DNA of 6,870 bases from Phil1 sp963643205 (GCA_963643205.1 CAVIJJ010000047.1:1-6870), one strand, 5' to 3'. Shown: positions 1 through 6,530, numbered from the stretch's first letter. The notes: generated from the sequence alone by a model not told the origin. Made by a program: numbers and translations.

Positions 1-2
1 TC

Positions 3-55
3 GCCAGGGGGCCTAGGGGAAGAAATCGAAATCTTCCCCGGCCCCTTGGCATAAA
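3..55 (+). repeat. Long imperfect hairpin containing direct-repeat copy 1
   Basis: The arms at 3-23 and 32-50 are imperfect inverted complements around an 8-base loop. The inner 8 bp (GGGGAAGA with TCTTCCCC) pair perfectly and the outer GC-rich part pairs with small bulges. Positions 18-55 recur exactly at 224-261. No T-tract follows the hairpin on the plus strand, so it is not a clear terminator for plus-strand transcription; what follows on the minus strand lies outside the window. It is probably an intergenic repeat, or the end of a transcript from outside the window. Its function is unknown. Confidence 0.6.
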
Positions 56-81
56 AAAGGCGGGGTTGAAGTAAAGTGAGT

Positions 82-224
82 TTGTTATTGAAAAGCCCGA
101 ATTTAGGCCAAAACCAAAAGCCTCCTCCGATGGGGGGAGGTGGAGACGAGCGCAGCGAGCAGACGGAGGGAGTTCAAAAGAACCGCACCAGCTGCGCTTA
201 GCATCTGTTGATATTTACTTTACG
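82..224 (+). repeat. Composite palindromic intergenic repeat module (left copy)
   Basis: The module has three parts. First is a segment with TTATTGAAAA (85-94) and CGAATTTAGGCC (98-109). Next is a REP-like core at 121-174, which starts with an 8-bp hairpin (121-128 with 133-140, one G-T pair) and ends in GACGGAGGGAGTT. Last is a tail at 175-224. All three parts have relatives in inverted orientation upstream of oppA. By my manual alignment 147-224 matches the minus strand of 6735-6812 without gaps, with 63 of 78 positions identical. The pattern of CTCC-rich arm, internal GC-rich segment and GGAGGGAGTT resembles repetitive intergenic elements seen in many gut Clostridia; that comparison is from memory. 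The module is noncoding. Confidence 0.65.
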
Positions 225-261
225 GAAGAAATCGAAATCTTCCCCGGCCCCTTGGCATAAA
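224..261 (+). repeat. Direct-repeat copy 2 (38 bases)
   Basis: This is an exact duplicate of 18-55, displaced by 206 bases, and after one mismatch it stays similar for about 4 more bases. Only the inner hairpin survives here (GGAAGA with TCTTCC), because the bases upstream of the repeat differ from copy 1 and the outer stem is lost. The palindromic module at 82-224 lies between the two copies. Confidence 0.75.
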
Positions 262-284
262 GAAGGGCGTAATCTCCAAAAAGC

Positions 285-311
285 GAAAAAGCGGCGAAGT
301 GCCGCTTTTTC
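285..311 (-). terminator. Rho-independent terminator, second of two; possibly bidirectional
   Basis: A perfect 11-bp stem (285-295 with 301-311) encloses a 5-base loop. Read on the minus strand the 3' arm ends in GCCGCTTTTTC and is followed by GCTTTTT, giving two short U-runs. Read on the plus strand it is followed by TTTG, so it could also work from the other side. It lies about 50 bases past the oppF stop and is the stronger of the two hairpins ending the operon. Confidence 0.85.
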
Positions 312-326
312 TTTGTGCATATTGGT

Positions 327-354
327 TAAAAGCCGCAGGGCCCCACGGCTTTTA
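327..354 (-). terminator. Rho-independent terminator, first of two, after oppF
   Basis: A perfect 9-bp stem (TAAAAGCCG at 327-335 with CGGCTTTTA at 346-354) surrounds a 10-base GC-rich loop. It begins 8 bases past the oppF stop codon. On the minus strand the 3' arm gives the U-run CGGCTTTTAACC, which is short. It probably acts together with the stronger hairpin at 285-311. Confidence 0.7.
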
Positions 355-362
355 TGCCGCAA

Positions 363-1310
363 TCAGCCGTTGATCTTCTTCTGATAGGCCGCGAACTCGC
401 TTTCGGAGCAATAAACGAAGTGCTCCGGCTCAACCTCGCGCATCTCGGGCTTTTCAACGGAATAGTCATGATCCCTGGCGGGGTCGTAGTCAAAACGCTT
501 ACGCTTTCTTTCCGTAATGGGGTTGGGTTCGGGTATGGCGGAAAGCAGAGCCCTCGTATAGGGGTGCAGAGGATTGCGGTAAAGGTCGTCGCCCTTGGCA
601 ATCTCCACAAGCTTGCCGTAATACATAACGCCTATGCGGTCCGAAAAATACTTAACCACGGAAAGGTTATGCGCTATAAAGAGAATGGTAAGGCCCATTT
701 CCTTCTTAAGGTCGTTAAGCAGGTTTATAACCTGCGCCTGAATTGAAACATCCAGCGCGGAAACCGGCTCGTCCGCTATTATAAGCTTGGGCTTTACGAT
801 TATGGCGCGCGCTATGCCTATGCGCTGGCGCTGGCCGCCCGAAAACTCGTGCGGATAGCGGGTGGCGTGCTCCTCGGTAAGGCCAACCTTTTCAAGCATT
901 TCTATAACGCGGCGCCTTATCTCTTCCTTGTCCTTTATGCCGCGCATCTGCAGACCCTCGCCCACTATTTCCTCTATGGTCATCCTGGGGTTAAGGGACT
1001 CTATGGGATCCTGGAATATCATGGCGACATTGTCGGTTAAGTACTTGCGCAGATCGTTGTTCATGGGGCCGGCTATATCGCGGCCGTTGAAGTACATTTC
1101 GCCGGAGGTGGGGTTATAAAGCCTTATTATGGTGCGGCCGGTGGTGGTTTTGCCGCAGCCGGACTCGCCAACCAGGCCGAACGTTTCCGCGGGCTTTACG
1201 CCGAAGCTTACATCGTCCACGGCCTTAACGTGCATCTTTTTGCTGCCCCTGCCGCTTGTGAAATACTGGCAAAGGTGCTTGACCTCTAAAATGTAGTTGG
1301 AATCAGCCAT
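363..1310 (-). CDS. oppF: Peptide ABC transporter ATP-binding protein OppF
   Basis: This is one of the two cytoplasmic ATPases that power the importer. The 315-residue protein shows a full ABC ATPase: Walker A GESGCGKT at 48-55, Q-loop glutamine at 100, signature FSGGQRQR at 156-163, Walker B LIIADEP at 176-182, SALD at 184-187 and switch histidine 214. The C-terminal oligopeptide-transporter tail begins near HPYTRALLSAIP (249-260) and ends in a short HDY...EHFVYC segment typical of the OppF side. I chose the ATG at 1310 because GGAG sits 6 bases upstream of it. The GTG at 1322, four codons earlier, has its only purine-rich sequence almost touching the start. The start overlaps the end of oppD by 8 bases, which suggests translational coupling. 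It is the last gene of the operon, followed by two terminators. AUA is used for 19 of its 26 Ile codons. The family is certain; the substrate is not. Confidence 0.95.
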   Translation of the reverse strand: MADSNYILEVKHLCQYFTSGRGSKKMHVKAVDDVSFGVKPAETFGLVGESGCGKTTTGRTIIRLYNPTSGEMYFNGRDIAGPMNNDLRKYLTDNVAMIFQDPIESLNPRMTIEEIVGEGLQMRGIKDKEEIRRRVIEMLEKVGLTEEHATRYPHEFSGGQRQRIGIARAIIVKPKLIIADEPVSALDVSIQAQVINLLNDLKKEMGLTILFIAHNLSVVKYFSDRIGVMYYGKLVEIAKGDDLYRNPLHPYTRALLSAIPEPNPITERKRKRFDYDPARDHDYSVEKPEMREVEPEHFVYCSESEFAAYQKKING

Positions 1311-2358
1311 CGATTGCTCCACTTCCTTTCATTCTTTCGATCCTTGCGCGCAGCACGTCCGGAAGCTCTACCTTTGGTGCCTTGGGATGCAGCAGCCACG
1401 TTGCGGCATAATGCGTATCGCTAAGCTTAAAGTAGGGCGGCTCCTTTTCAAAGTCTATCTTCAGCGCGTACTGATTGCGCGCGGCGAACGCGTCTCCCGC
1501 GGGGGGATAGATCATGTTCGGCGGGGTGCCGGGGATGGCCAGCAGGCGTTCCTTTGTCTGCAAATCCGGCATGGAGCTCAAAAGCGCCCATGTGTAAGGA
1601 TGCGCGGGCTCGAAGAACACCTCTTCGCTTGTGCCGGTTTCAACTATTTTGCCGGCGTACATAACGTTTACCCTGTCCGCCATGTTTGCCACAACGCCAA
1701 GGTCGTGGGTTATGAATATAACGGAAAGGTGCCTTTCCTCCTTGATCTTGTTTATAAGCTCAAGTATCTTCGCCTGAACCGTAACGTCAAGGGCGGTGGT
1801 AGGCTCGTCGCAGATAAGTATTTCCGGGTCTCCGGCAAGGGCAATGGCTATAACTATGCGCTGGCGCATGCCGCCGGAGAACTGGAACGGGTATTGGTCA
1901 AAGCGGCGCTCCGCCTCCGGAATGCCAACGGCGTGCATAAGCTCAAGCGCGCGGGCCTTGGCCTCTTCCTTGCTTATTTTCTTGTTAAGAAGAAGAACCT
2001 CGGTAATCTGCTTGCCTATCTTCATTATGGGGTTAAGGGCGGAAAGCGGATCCTGGAATATAAGGCCTATGCGGTTGCCGCGAATTTTATGGAATTCGTC
2101 CTCGCTTACCTTTGTAAGGTCCATGCCGTCGTATTCTATGCGGCCGCTTTCTATAACGGCGTTGGGCGCCAATATGCCCATTATCGCCTTTATGCTAACG
2201 GATTTGCCGGAGCCGGATTCGCCCACTATGGCAACCGTTTCGCCGCGCTTAAGATCGAAGTTCACGCCGCGCACGGCGCGTACCATGCCGCCGTATGCCT
2301 TGAAGGATATGCGCAGGTCCTCAACTTTGAGAATTGTTTCGTTCGGGTTAATTGCCAT
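1303..2358 (-). CDS. oppD: Peptide ABC transporter ATP-binding protein OppD (AmiE-like)
   Basis: This is the second ATPase, expected to pair with OppF beneath the two permeases. The 351-residue protein has Walker A GESGSGKS (46-53), Q-loop Q102 in FQDP, signature FSGGMRQR (160-167), Walker B ILICDEP (180-186), ALD (189-191) and switch H218. After HPYTWALLSSMPD comes the oligopeptide-transporter C-terminal domain. There the four positions that are cysteines in E. coli DppD-type proteins align with D289, N295, D302 and T320, so no metal or Fe-S site is expected. I recall the same loss in streptococcal AmiE-like proteins, so it is probably a lineage trait, not damage. The ATG is 3 bases after the oppC stop, and AGGAG (2368-2372) lies at the end of oppC, 9 bases upstream. 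The gene is intact and of normal family length. Confidence 0.95.
   Translation of the reverse strand: MAINPNETILKVEDLRISFKAYGGMVRAVRGVNFDLKRGETVAIVGESGSGKSVSIKAIMGILAPNAVIESGRIEYDGMDLTKVSEDEFHKIRGNRIGLIFQDPLSALNPIMKIGKQITEVLLLNKKISKEEAKARALELMHAVGIPEAERRFDQYPFQFSGGMRQRIVIAIALAGDPEILICDEPTTALDVTVQAKILELINKIKEERHLSVIFITHDLGVVANMADRVNVMYAGKIVETGTSEEVFFEPAHPYTWALLSSMPDLQTKERLLAIPGTPPNMIYPPAGDAFAARNQYALKIDFEKEPPYFKLSDTHYAATWLLHPKAPKVELPDVLRARIERMKGSGAIDG
1317..1320 (-). promoter_or_regulatory. oppF ribosome-binding site that decides the start
   Basis: GGAG on the minus strand lies 6 bases before the ATG at 1310, inside the end of oppD. Its spacing supports the ATG over the in-frame GTG at 1322, so OppF begins MADSNYILEV. 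Confidence 0.7.
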
Positions 2359-2361
2359 TTG

Positions 2362-3522
2362 TCAGCTCTCCTCTCCGCGCCTCGTAGGATCGAGGGCATC
2401 CCTAAGACCGTTAGAGAACAGGTTGAACGCTATCATCAGCACGGATATAAGTATGGCCGGGAAAAGCGTTTGATACGGATACTGCAGCAGCACGCTCTGG
2501 CCATCCGAAAGCAGAACGCCTATGGAGGGTTCGGGCGGCTTTATGCCAAGGCCGATATACGCAAGGAAGGATTCCGAGAATATGGCGCCCGGAATGGCTA
2601 TCATGGCGCGGGTGATCAGGGGGCCTATGCAGTTGGGCAGAATGTGCCTGAATATAAGCTTTGAGTCCACAACGCCCAGCGTACGCGCGGCAAGCACGTA
2701 TTCACGGCCCTTAAAGCGATAGAACTGCGCCCTTATAAGCCTGGCCGTTCCTATCCAGCCCGTTATGCACAGGGCAAGAATTATGGAAAGCATGCCGGAG
2801 CCGAACAGTATCATGAAAAGAATCGTAACGACTATGTAGGGCAGTCCGTCCAGAACCTCGGCAAAGTGCGTAAGCACCATGTCCACCTTGCCGCCGTAGT
2901 AGCCGGCGACGGAGCCGTAAATAACGCCGATTATAACGTTTGTTATAACGGAGAAGAACGCTATTATAAGCGAAATTCTGACGCCCTTGAAAAGCCTTGT
3001 GCAAAGGTCTCTTCCAAGATAGTCCGTGCCGAACCAATGGTACTCGTCGTCGGGAACGCCGGCGTAAGCGTAAGCGTCTATCCTAACGTCCACAACAGCG
3101 ACGCCGTTGGCCTCGTATTCCTTGATAATCTCAACAATGGAGCCTTCGGGGAAGCGGTTGGTGTCGTCAAGGCTGCTCTTCTTGCGGTTGGTAAGCACCC
3201 TTGTGCCGTCCGCTATGCCGATATCCTCAAGAAGGGGAATCTTAGGCGGCAGGTTCTTCTGGGCAACGTTCTGCTCGGTATAGGTATAGCCGGTAATGTT
3301 TGGCACTATAAGCGCCAGCAGTATTATGAACGCTATAACCAGGAAGGATATCGCGGAAACCTTGCTTTTGCTAAGGCGAATGAACGCGTCCTTATAAAAG
3401 CCTATGGGCTTTGTTTTGAACTTTTCGTCCTTTATGGCGCCCCTTTGCACAAGCTCAAAATCGGAATCGGGCAGATTCAGAATTTCTTCGGGTATGCCTT
3501 TGCTTTTATCTATTATGTTCAT
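2362..3522 (-). CDS. oppC: Peptide ABC transporter permease OppC
   Basis: This is an inner permease subunit that forms the translocation channel with OppB. The 386-residue protein begins with a hydrophilic N-terminus of about 50 residues, then TM1 near 55-75. An external segment of about 90 residues follows, up to the diagnostic FGTDYLGRDL (164-173). The remaining helices lie at about 182-205, 225-262, 302-322 and 353-372. The cytoplasmic EAA loop that contacts the ATPase is EYVLAARTLG...HILPN (274-297), and the protein ends with DALDPTRRG. It is about 80 residues longer than E. coli OppC/DppC, owing to the N-terminus and the insert after TM1; LPPKIPLLEDIGIADG (91-106) marks the insert. The start overlaps the oppB stop as ATGA. 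AGGAGG at 3529-3534 stands 6 bases upstream and supports this start. Confidence 0.95.
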   Translation of the reverse strand: MNIIDKSKGIPEEILNLPDSDFELVQRGAIKDEKFKTKPIGFYKDAFIRLSKSKVSAISFLVIAFIILLALIVPNITGYTYTEQNVAQKNLPPKIPLLEDIGIADGTRVLTNRKKSSLDDTNRFPEGSIVEIIKEYEANGVAVVDVRIDAYAYAGVPDDEYHWFGTDYLGRDLCTRLFKGVRISLIIAFFSVITNVIIGVIYGSVAGYYGGKVDMVLTHFAEVLDGLPYIVVTILFMILFGSGMLSIILALCITGWIGTARLIRAQFYRFKGREYVLAARTLGVVDSKLIFRHILPNCIGPLITRAMIAIPGAIFSESFLAYIGLGIKPPEPSIGVLLSDGQSVLLQYPYQTLFPAILISVLMIAFNLFSNGLRDALDPTRRGEES

Positions 3523-4469
3523 TTTCTGCCTCCTATTCTTATGCGCGGGTCAATTATACCGTAGGAAATATCCACGATAAGAATTGTTACAAGGGATATT
3601 GTTGAATAGAAAATGAGCAGGGCAACCGTAAGGAAATGGTCGCCGGCAAGTATTGAATTTATCAGCTGGCCGCCCATGCCGGGCACCGCGAACATTTTTT
3701 CAACCACCAGTGAGCCGCCCATTATGCCGGTTACCATGGGGATTATGGTATTCGCGATAGGTACGAGCGAGTTTCTGAACGCGTGGCGAACAGTGGCCTG
3801 TGACTGGGTAAGTCCCTTTGTGCGGGCAAGCAGCAGATACTCTGATGACAGGGTTTCTATAAGCTCCGCGCGAAGGTACCTGCCGATTGTGGCTATGGGG
3901 CCGAGGGCCAGCGCGATTATGGGCAGAGTGAGTGAATACATTACGCCGCCGAATGACGTGGCCGTGGATTCATACAGCGTTGGGAATAAGGGCCACTTAA
4001 ACGTGAACAGATATTGCAAAAGCGACGCGAATACGAACGACGGCACGGATATACAAATAATTATCAGAACCGATATAACGGTATCCGTCATTTTGTTGCG
4101 CTTAAGCGCGGCCCAGGTGCCCACTATAATGCCCAAGGGCAGCGAAATAATGAGCGAAACCACGTTTAGCAAAACGGTTGGCGGAATACGGGAAGAAAGA
4201 ATCTCGAAAACGTCCATGCCGGGGCGAACCTTTACGGACGTGCCGAAGTCGCCTTCGGTAACGATTCCCTCTATAAAGTAATAATACTGAACGATCATGG
4301 GCTGATCCAGATGCATTTCCGCTTCCAGCATCGCCTGAATTTCCGGAGCCACCTCCGGGTTTTCAAAAATGCTCATGGGCATCAGGCGAATTATCCAGAA
4401 TGACAAGGTCATTATGAGGAAGAGCGTAAGCAGCATTGCGCCTATTCGTCCCAAAATGTACTTGAACAT
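3519..4469 (-). CDS. oppB: Peptide ABC transporter permease OppB
   Basis: This is the other channel-forming permease. The 316-residue protein has normal family length. The first helix is at about 9-29, in the typical N-terminus MFKYILGRIGAMLLTLFLIM. A periplasm-like external segment of about 65 residues follows, containing GDFGTS (73-78). Further helices are near 98-120, 130-155, 177-197, 236-257 and 279-302. The EAA loop that docks on the ATPase is EYLLLARTKG...HAFRN (210-233). VEKMFAVPGMGGQL (256-269) and the C-terminal DPRIR are hallmarks of the B subunit. It has a near-perfect ribosome-binding site 6 bases upstream of the ATG. The stop overlaps the oppC start by four bases (ATGA). The 145-base gap before it holds the stem-loop at 4552-4577. 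Confidence 0.95.
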   Translation of the reverse strand: MFKYILGRIGAMLLTLFLIMTLSFWIIRLMPMSIFENPEVAPEIQAMLEAEMHLDQPMIVQYYYFIEGIVTEGDFGTSVKVRPGMDVFEILSSRIPPTVLLNVVSLIISLPLGIIVGTWAALKRNKMTDTVISVLIIICISVPSFVFASLLQYLFTFKWPLFPTLYESTATSFGGVMYSLTLPIIALALGPIATIGRYLRAELIETLSSEYLLLARTKGLTQSQATVRHAFRNSLVPIANTIIPMVTGIMGGSLVVEKMFAVPGMGGQLINSILAGDHFLTVALLIFYSTISLVTILIVDISYGIIDPRIRIGGRK

Positions 4470-4475
4470 TAACGT

Positions 4476-4481
4476 CCTCCT
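4476..4481 (-). promoter_or_regulatory. Strong oppB ribosome-binding site
   Basis: AGGAGG within TTAGGAGGA sits 6 bases before the oppB ATG. This strong, independent initiation signal fits oppB being the first gene after the intercistronic stem-loop, with no translational coupling to the binding-protein gene. Confidence 0.85.
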
Positions 4482-4551
4482 AATTTGTTCCAGAGGAATA
4501 CCATTGCGATATGCCTATTGTGTAAGGGTAGTGGTATTTTAAGCTATAAGA

Positions 4552-4577
4552 TGTGCCGCCGCGGTGGCGGCGGCACA
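4552..4577 (-). promoter_or_regulatory. Intercistronic GC-rich stem-loop between oppA and oppB
   Basis: A perfect 11-bp stem (4552-4562 with 4567-4577, TGTGCCGCCGC type) closes a 4-base loop. It begins 37 bases past the oppA stop. On the minus strand it is followed by ATCTTATAGC, not by a U-run, so it is not a classical terminator. In other binding-protein operons such a structure protects the 3' end of the upstream message or causes partial termination, which gives more binding protein than permease. That role is inferred here. I see no convincing promoter between it and oppB. Confidence 0.75.
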
Positions 4578-4614
4578 CCCTTTCACCACATTAAGTTGGC
4601 GTTTTGCCGAAAGC

Positions 4615-6471
4615 TTATTCGGCTATATCGCCGTACATGGTGCCCCAGCCGAAGCCCGGGATGTAGGTGGATACAGGCAGTACAAGACGATCGGAGAACA
4701 TATTGTAGTTGACAACCTGTATCACGGGGATATGGATTACGTACTCAAGGTAGAGCTCTTCAAGCTTCTTGGTCTCGTCAAGAACGCGGTTGTAGTCGGC
4801 CTTAACCTCGGCGGTATCGCACAGGGCGTACTGGGCCTCGAACTCCTCGTTAAAGTAGTTGTTGGGATGGCTGCCGTAGCTGCTCAGGTAGTAGTAGAAG
4901 CAGGTGAAGGGAAGCGTGCGGGATACGCCGCGGGTCCAGTCGTTGGGGCTCAGGTCCCACTTGTCGTCGCCGGTGGACTTCCAGTCGGTCGCGCTCATGC
5001 CGGCGTAGGTGACTATCTTAAGGGCGATCTTGCCTTCGAATATCTCGTTCCACTCCTCGAGCAGGTACTCACCGGTGGCCTTCCAGGCGGAGTCGGTAGA
5101 GTCGATAGCGAGTATTACTTCAACAACGGTATCCTCGGATACGCCGGCCTCGGCATAAGCCTGGGCAAGGTATTCGCGGGCGAGGTCCGGATTGTATCCG
5201 TACGGGCCCCATTCCTCAACCATTGCGGTTACGGCCTGGCCCTGTTCGGACTCGCGGTATGTAAGCTTGCTTTCGCTGCTTATACCGGCCATGCCGCTTA
5301 CGTAAGTTCCGGTGGGCTCCATATAGCCGAACAGATCGCGGGCTATAACCTCGCGGTTAATGGCGTGATAGAGGGCCTTGCGGTAAGCGACGGTGCCGCA
5401 GATGGGGTTATTGGGGTTCTTGCAGTTTATATCGATGTGGTACACGGAGAGGCTGGGATAGCTGACCATGCGGGGGTCATCGATGTAGGTTTCAATGGTG
5501 TTCGCGTCGGGGGACAGGTCATCAAGCAGGCCCTGCTCCCAAAGCTCAACGCGGGCGTTCATCTCGGGGATTATACGGATTTCAACGGTATCATAGTTGA
5601 ACAGATCGGCCAGCCAGTGGTCGGGGTTCTTCTTATAAACATGAATGTTGTCGTATTCCCAGGTCTCGAAGGTGTAGGGGCCGCAACCCATCCAGTTGTC
5701 AAGGGTGGTGCCGTAGGTGGTCTCGGTGCGGTCCGCGTTCATGCCGGCCTCGTAGTAGGGCTCGTACACGGGGAAGGTGGAACGATCGGTAAAGTGGTTG
5801 CAAACCTCGTTCTGGGTGTTTACGTCAACGGTAGTGATCTGGATGGTGTAATCATCAATCTTCTTAATACCAACGTTTTCCCAGGGGATGGTGTTGCTGG
5901 TGCCCTGCCTGGCGTAATCGGCCGCGTTCACTATGGTGATGGTGTAGTCGGCCAGGAAGTCCATCATCTGGTTGGAGAGGATGGGGTCAAGCTGCATCTT
6001 GAAGGAATACATGAACGTGTCGGCATTGATGGGGGTCTGTGCCTCGTCGTTCCAGTGAGCTTCCTCGCGGATCTTTATCTGCCAATTGTAATCGTCAATC
6101 TGAATGGGCAGCTCGGCCGCAAGGTCGCCAATGTACTCATAGCCCAGGCCATCGTCGGTGGGTATGGCGCGGAAAAGCGGGGATGAGCAGTAGTTATAGG
6201 GAGTCTGCAGAGTGCTCTCAACGGAGTCATGGGCGTTGAGGATGGGGCAGTCTGAGGAAAGGTAGGTACGGTATACCTTACCATCGGACTCGGTAGTCGT
6301 GGTTTCGGTGGTAGTGGTCTCAGTAGTAGTTGTTGTTTCCTGCGTTGTCGTCGTGCTGTCGACGGGCTCGGTGGTCGTCGTGTCGGTAGTGGTGGTGTTA
6401 CCGGCGCAGGCGGTCAGGGCGGACAGGATGAACATTGCTGCCAGAATCAGGGCAACCAGTTTCTTTTTCAT
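4615..6471 (-). CDS. oppA: Extracellular solute-binding lipoprotein, family 5 (OppA-like)
   Basis: This is the substrate receptor of the importer, anchored to the outer face of the membrane. The 618-residue precursor has a lipoprotein signal: MKKK, a hydrophobic stretch at 5-18 and lipobox LTAC (19-22), so the mature protein starts at lipidated Cys22. A Thr-rich spacer (25-62) follows. The SBP_bac_5 fold then shows AHWNDE...TPINADTFMYSF (138-157), GCGPYTF...KKNPDHW (262-286) and VAYRKALYHAINREVI (361-376), the last a family landmark. The C-terminus ends normally with an aromatic-rich segment. Besides Cys22 there are eight cysteines (75, 95, 224, 263, 350, 358, 524, 551). AGGAG is 8 bases upstream of the ATG. 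It is first in the operon, and its codon use is less AUA-rich than oppF (12 of 40 Ile), consistent with higher expression. The substrate is probably peptides, but other family 5 ligands are not excluded. Confidence 0.93.
   Translation of the reverse strand: MKKKLVALILAAMFILSALTACAGNTTTTDTTTTEPVDSTTTTQETTTTTETTTTETTTTESDGKVYRTYLSSDCPILNAHDSVESTLQTPYNYCSSPLFRAIPTDDGLGYEYIGDLAAELPIQIDDYNWQIKIREEAHWNDEAQTPINADTFMYSFKMQLDPILSNQMMDFLADYTITIVNAADYARQGTSNTIPWENVGIKKIDDYTIQITTVDVNTQNEVCNHFTDRSTFPVYEPYYEAGMNADRTETTYGTTLDNWMGCGPYTFETWEYDNIHVYKKNPDHWLADLFNYDTVEIRIIPEMNARVELWEQGLLDDLSPDANTIETYIDDPRMVSYPSLSVYHIDINCKNPNNPICGTVAYRKALYHAINREVIARDLFGYMEPTGTYVSGMAGISSESKLTYRESEQGQAVTAMVEEWGPYGYNPDLAREYLAQAYAEAGVSEDTVVEVILAIDSTDSAWKATGEYLLEEWNEIFEGKIALKIVTYAGMSATDWKSTGDDKWDLSPNDWTRGVSRTLPFTCFYYYLSSYGSHPNNYFNEEFEAQYALCDTAEVKADYNRVLDETKKLEELYLEYVIHIPVIQVVNYNMFSDRLVLPVSTYIPGFGWGTMYGDIAE
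6289..6396 (-). other. Thr-rich low-complexity spacer coding region in oppA
   Basis: This stretch encodes residues 26-61 of the lipoprotein: six runs of four or five threonines separated by D, E, Q or PVDS. In total 25 of the 36 residues are Thr. It connects the lipid anchor to the folded receptor. The Thr codons vary, so the DNA is a degenerate repeat, not an exact one. It is likely an extended flexible tether through the cell wall; glycosylation is possible but not shown. Confidence 0.9.
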
Positions 6472-6479
6472 GTCGTCAT

Positions 6480-6484
6480 CTCCT
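6480..6484 (-). promoter_or_regulatory. oppA ribosome-binding site
   Basis: AGGAG lies 8 bases before the ATG at 6471 and fixes the start directly at the MKKK signal peptide. The AT-rich TAAAAT just upstream (6491-6496) is too close to the ribosome-binding site to be a useful -10 for this gene. Confidence 0.85.
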
Positions 6485-6504
6485 ATTGTTATTTTATCTT
6501 AAAT

Positions 6505-6530
6505 CGGTCCCGGCCAAGCCCGGGTGTCCG
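6505..6530 (-). promoter_or_regulatory. GC-rich hairpin in the oppA leader
   Basis: The sequences at 6509-6513 (CCCGG) and 6520-6524 (CCGGG) form a 5-bp stem. After a small internal loop it extends by CGG at 6505-6507 with CCG at 6528-6530. An alternative small hairpin (6528-6531 with 6538-6541) would compete with the outer part. No U-run follows, so it is not a plain attenuator. I do not recognise a known riboswitch; any regulatory role is a guess. Confidence 0.4.

Noticed and set aside
121..222. Possible CRISPR-like or tRNA-like structure in the left flank
   Set aside because: The repeats are not regularly spaced with unique spacers, and no cloverleaf or CCA end is present. The hairpins fit palindromic intergenic repeats.
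71..223. MITE with terminal inverted repeats GTAAAGT and ACTTTAC
   Set aside because: The 7-base match (71-77 with 217-223) is short. The homologous right-flank copies do not have matching termini, and no clear target-site duplication directly abuts it. The 38-base flanking repeats are too long to be a normal target duplication.
1311..1322. GTG start for OppF four codons upstream
   Set aside because: Its only Shine-Dalgarno-like sequence is immediately adjacent to the GTG, whereas the ATG at 1310 has GGAG at proper spacing.
1297..2664. Long plus-strand open frame (455 codons) opposite oppD and the end of oppC
   Set aside because: It is antisense to an intact ATPase with all ABC motifs. The translation is rich in Tyr, His and Arg and low in acidic residues, as expected of a shadow frame, with no domain that I recognise.
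4564..6186. Long plus-strand open frame (540 codons) opposite oppA
   Set aside because: The opposite strand encodes a clear family 5 binding protein with signal peptide and ribosome-binding site. The translation of this frame is Gly/Val/Ala-rich with no recognisable domain, and it exists because codon bias on the sense strand avoids stops in this frame.
6491..6524. TAAAAT as the oppA -10 with TTGGCC as -35
   Set aside because: The 15-base spacing is short and the transcript would begin within the ribosome-binding site.
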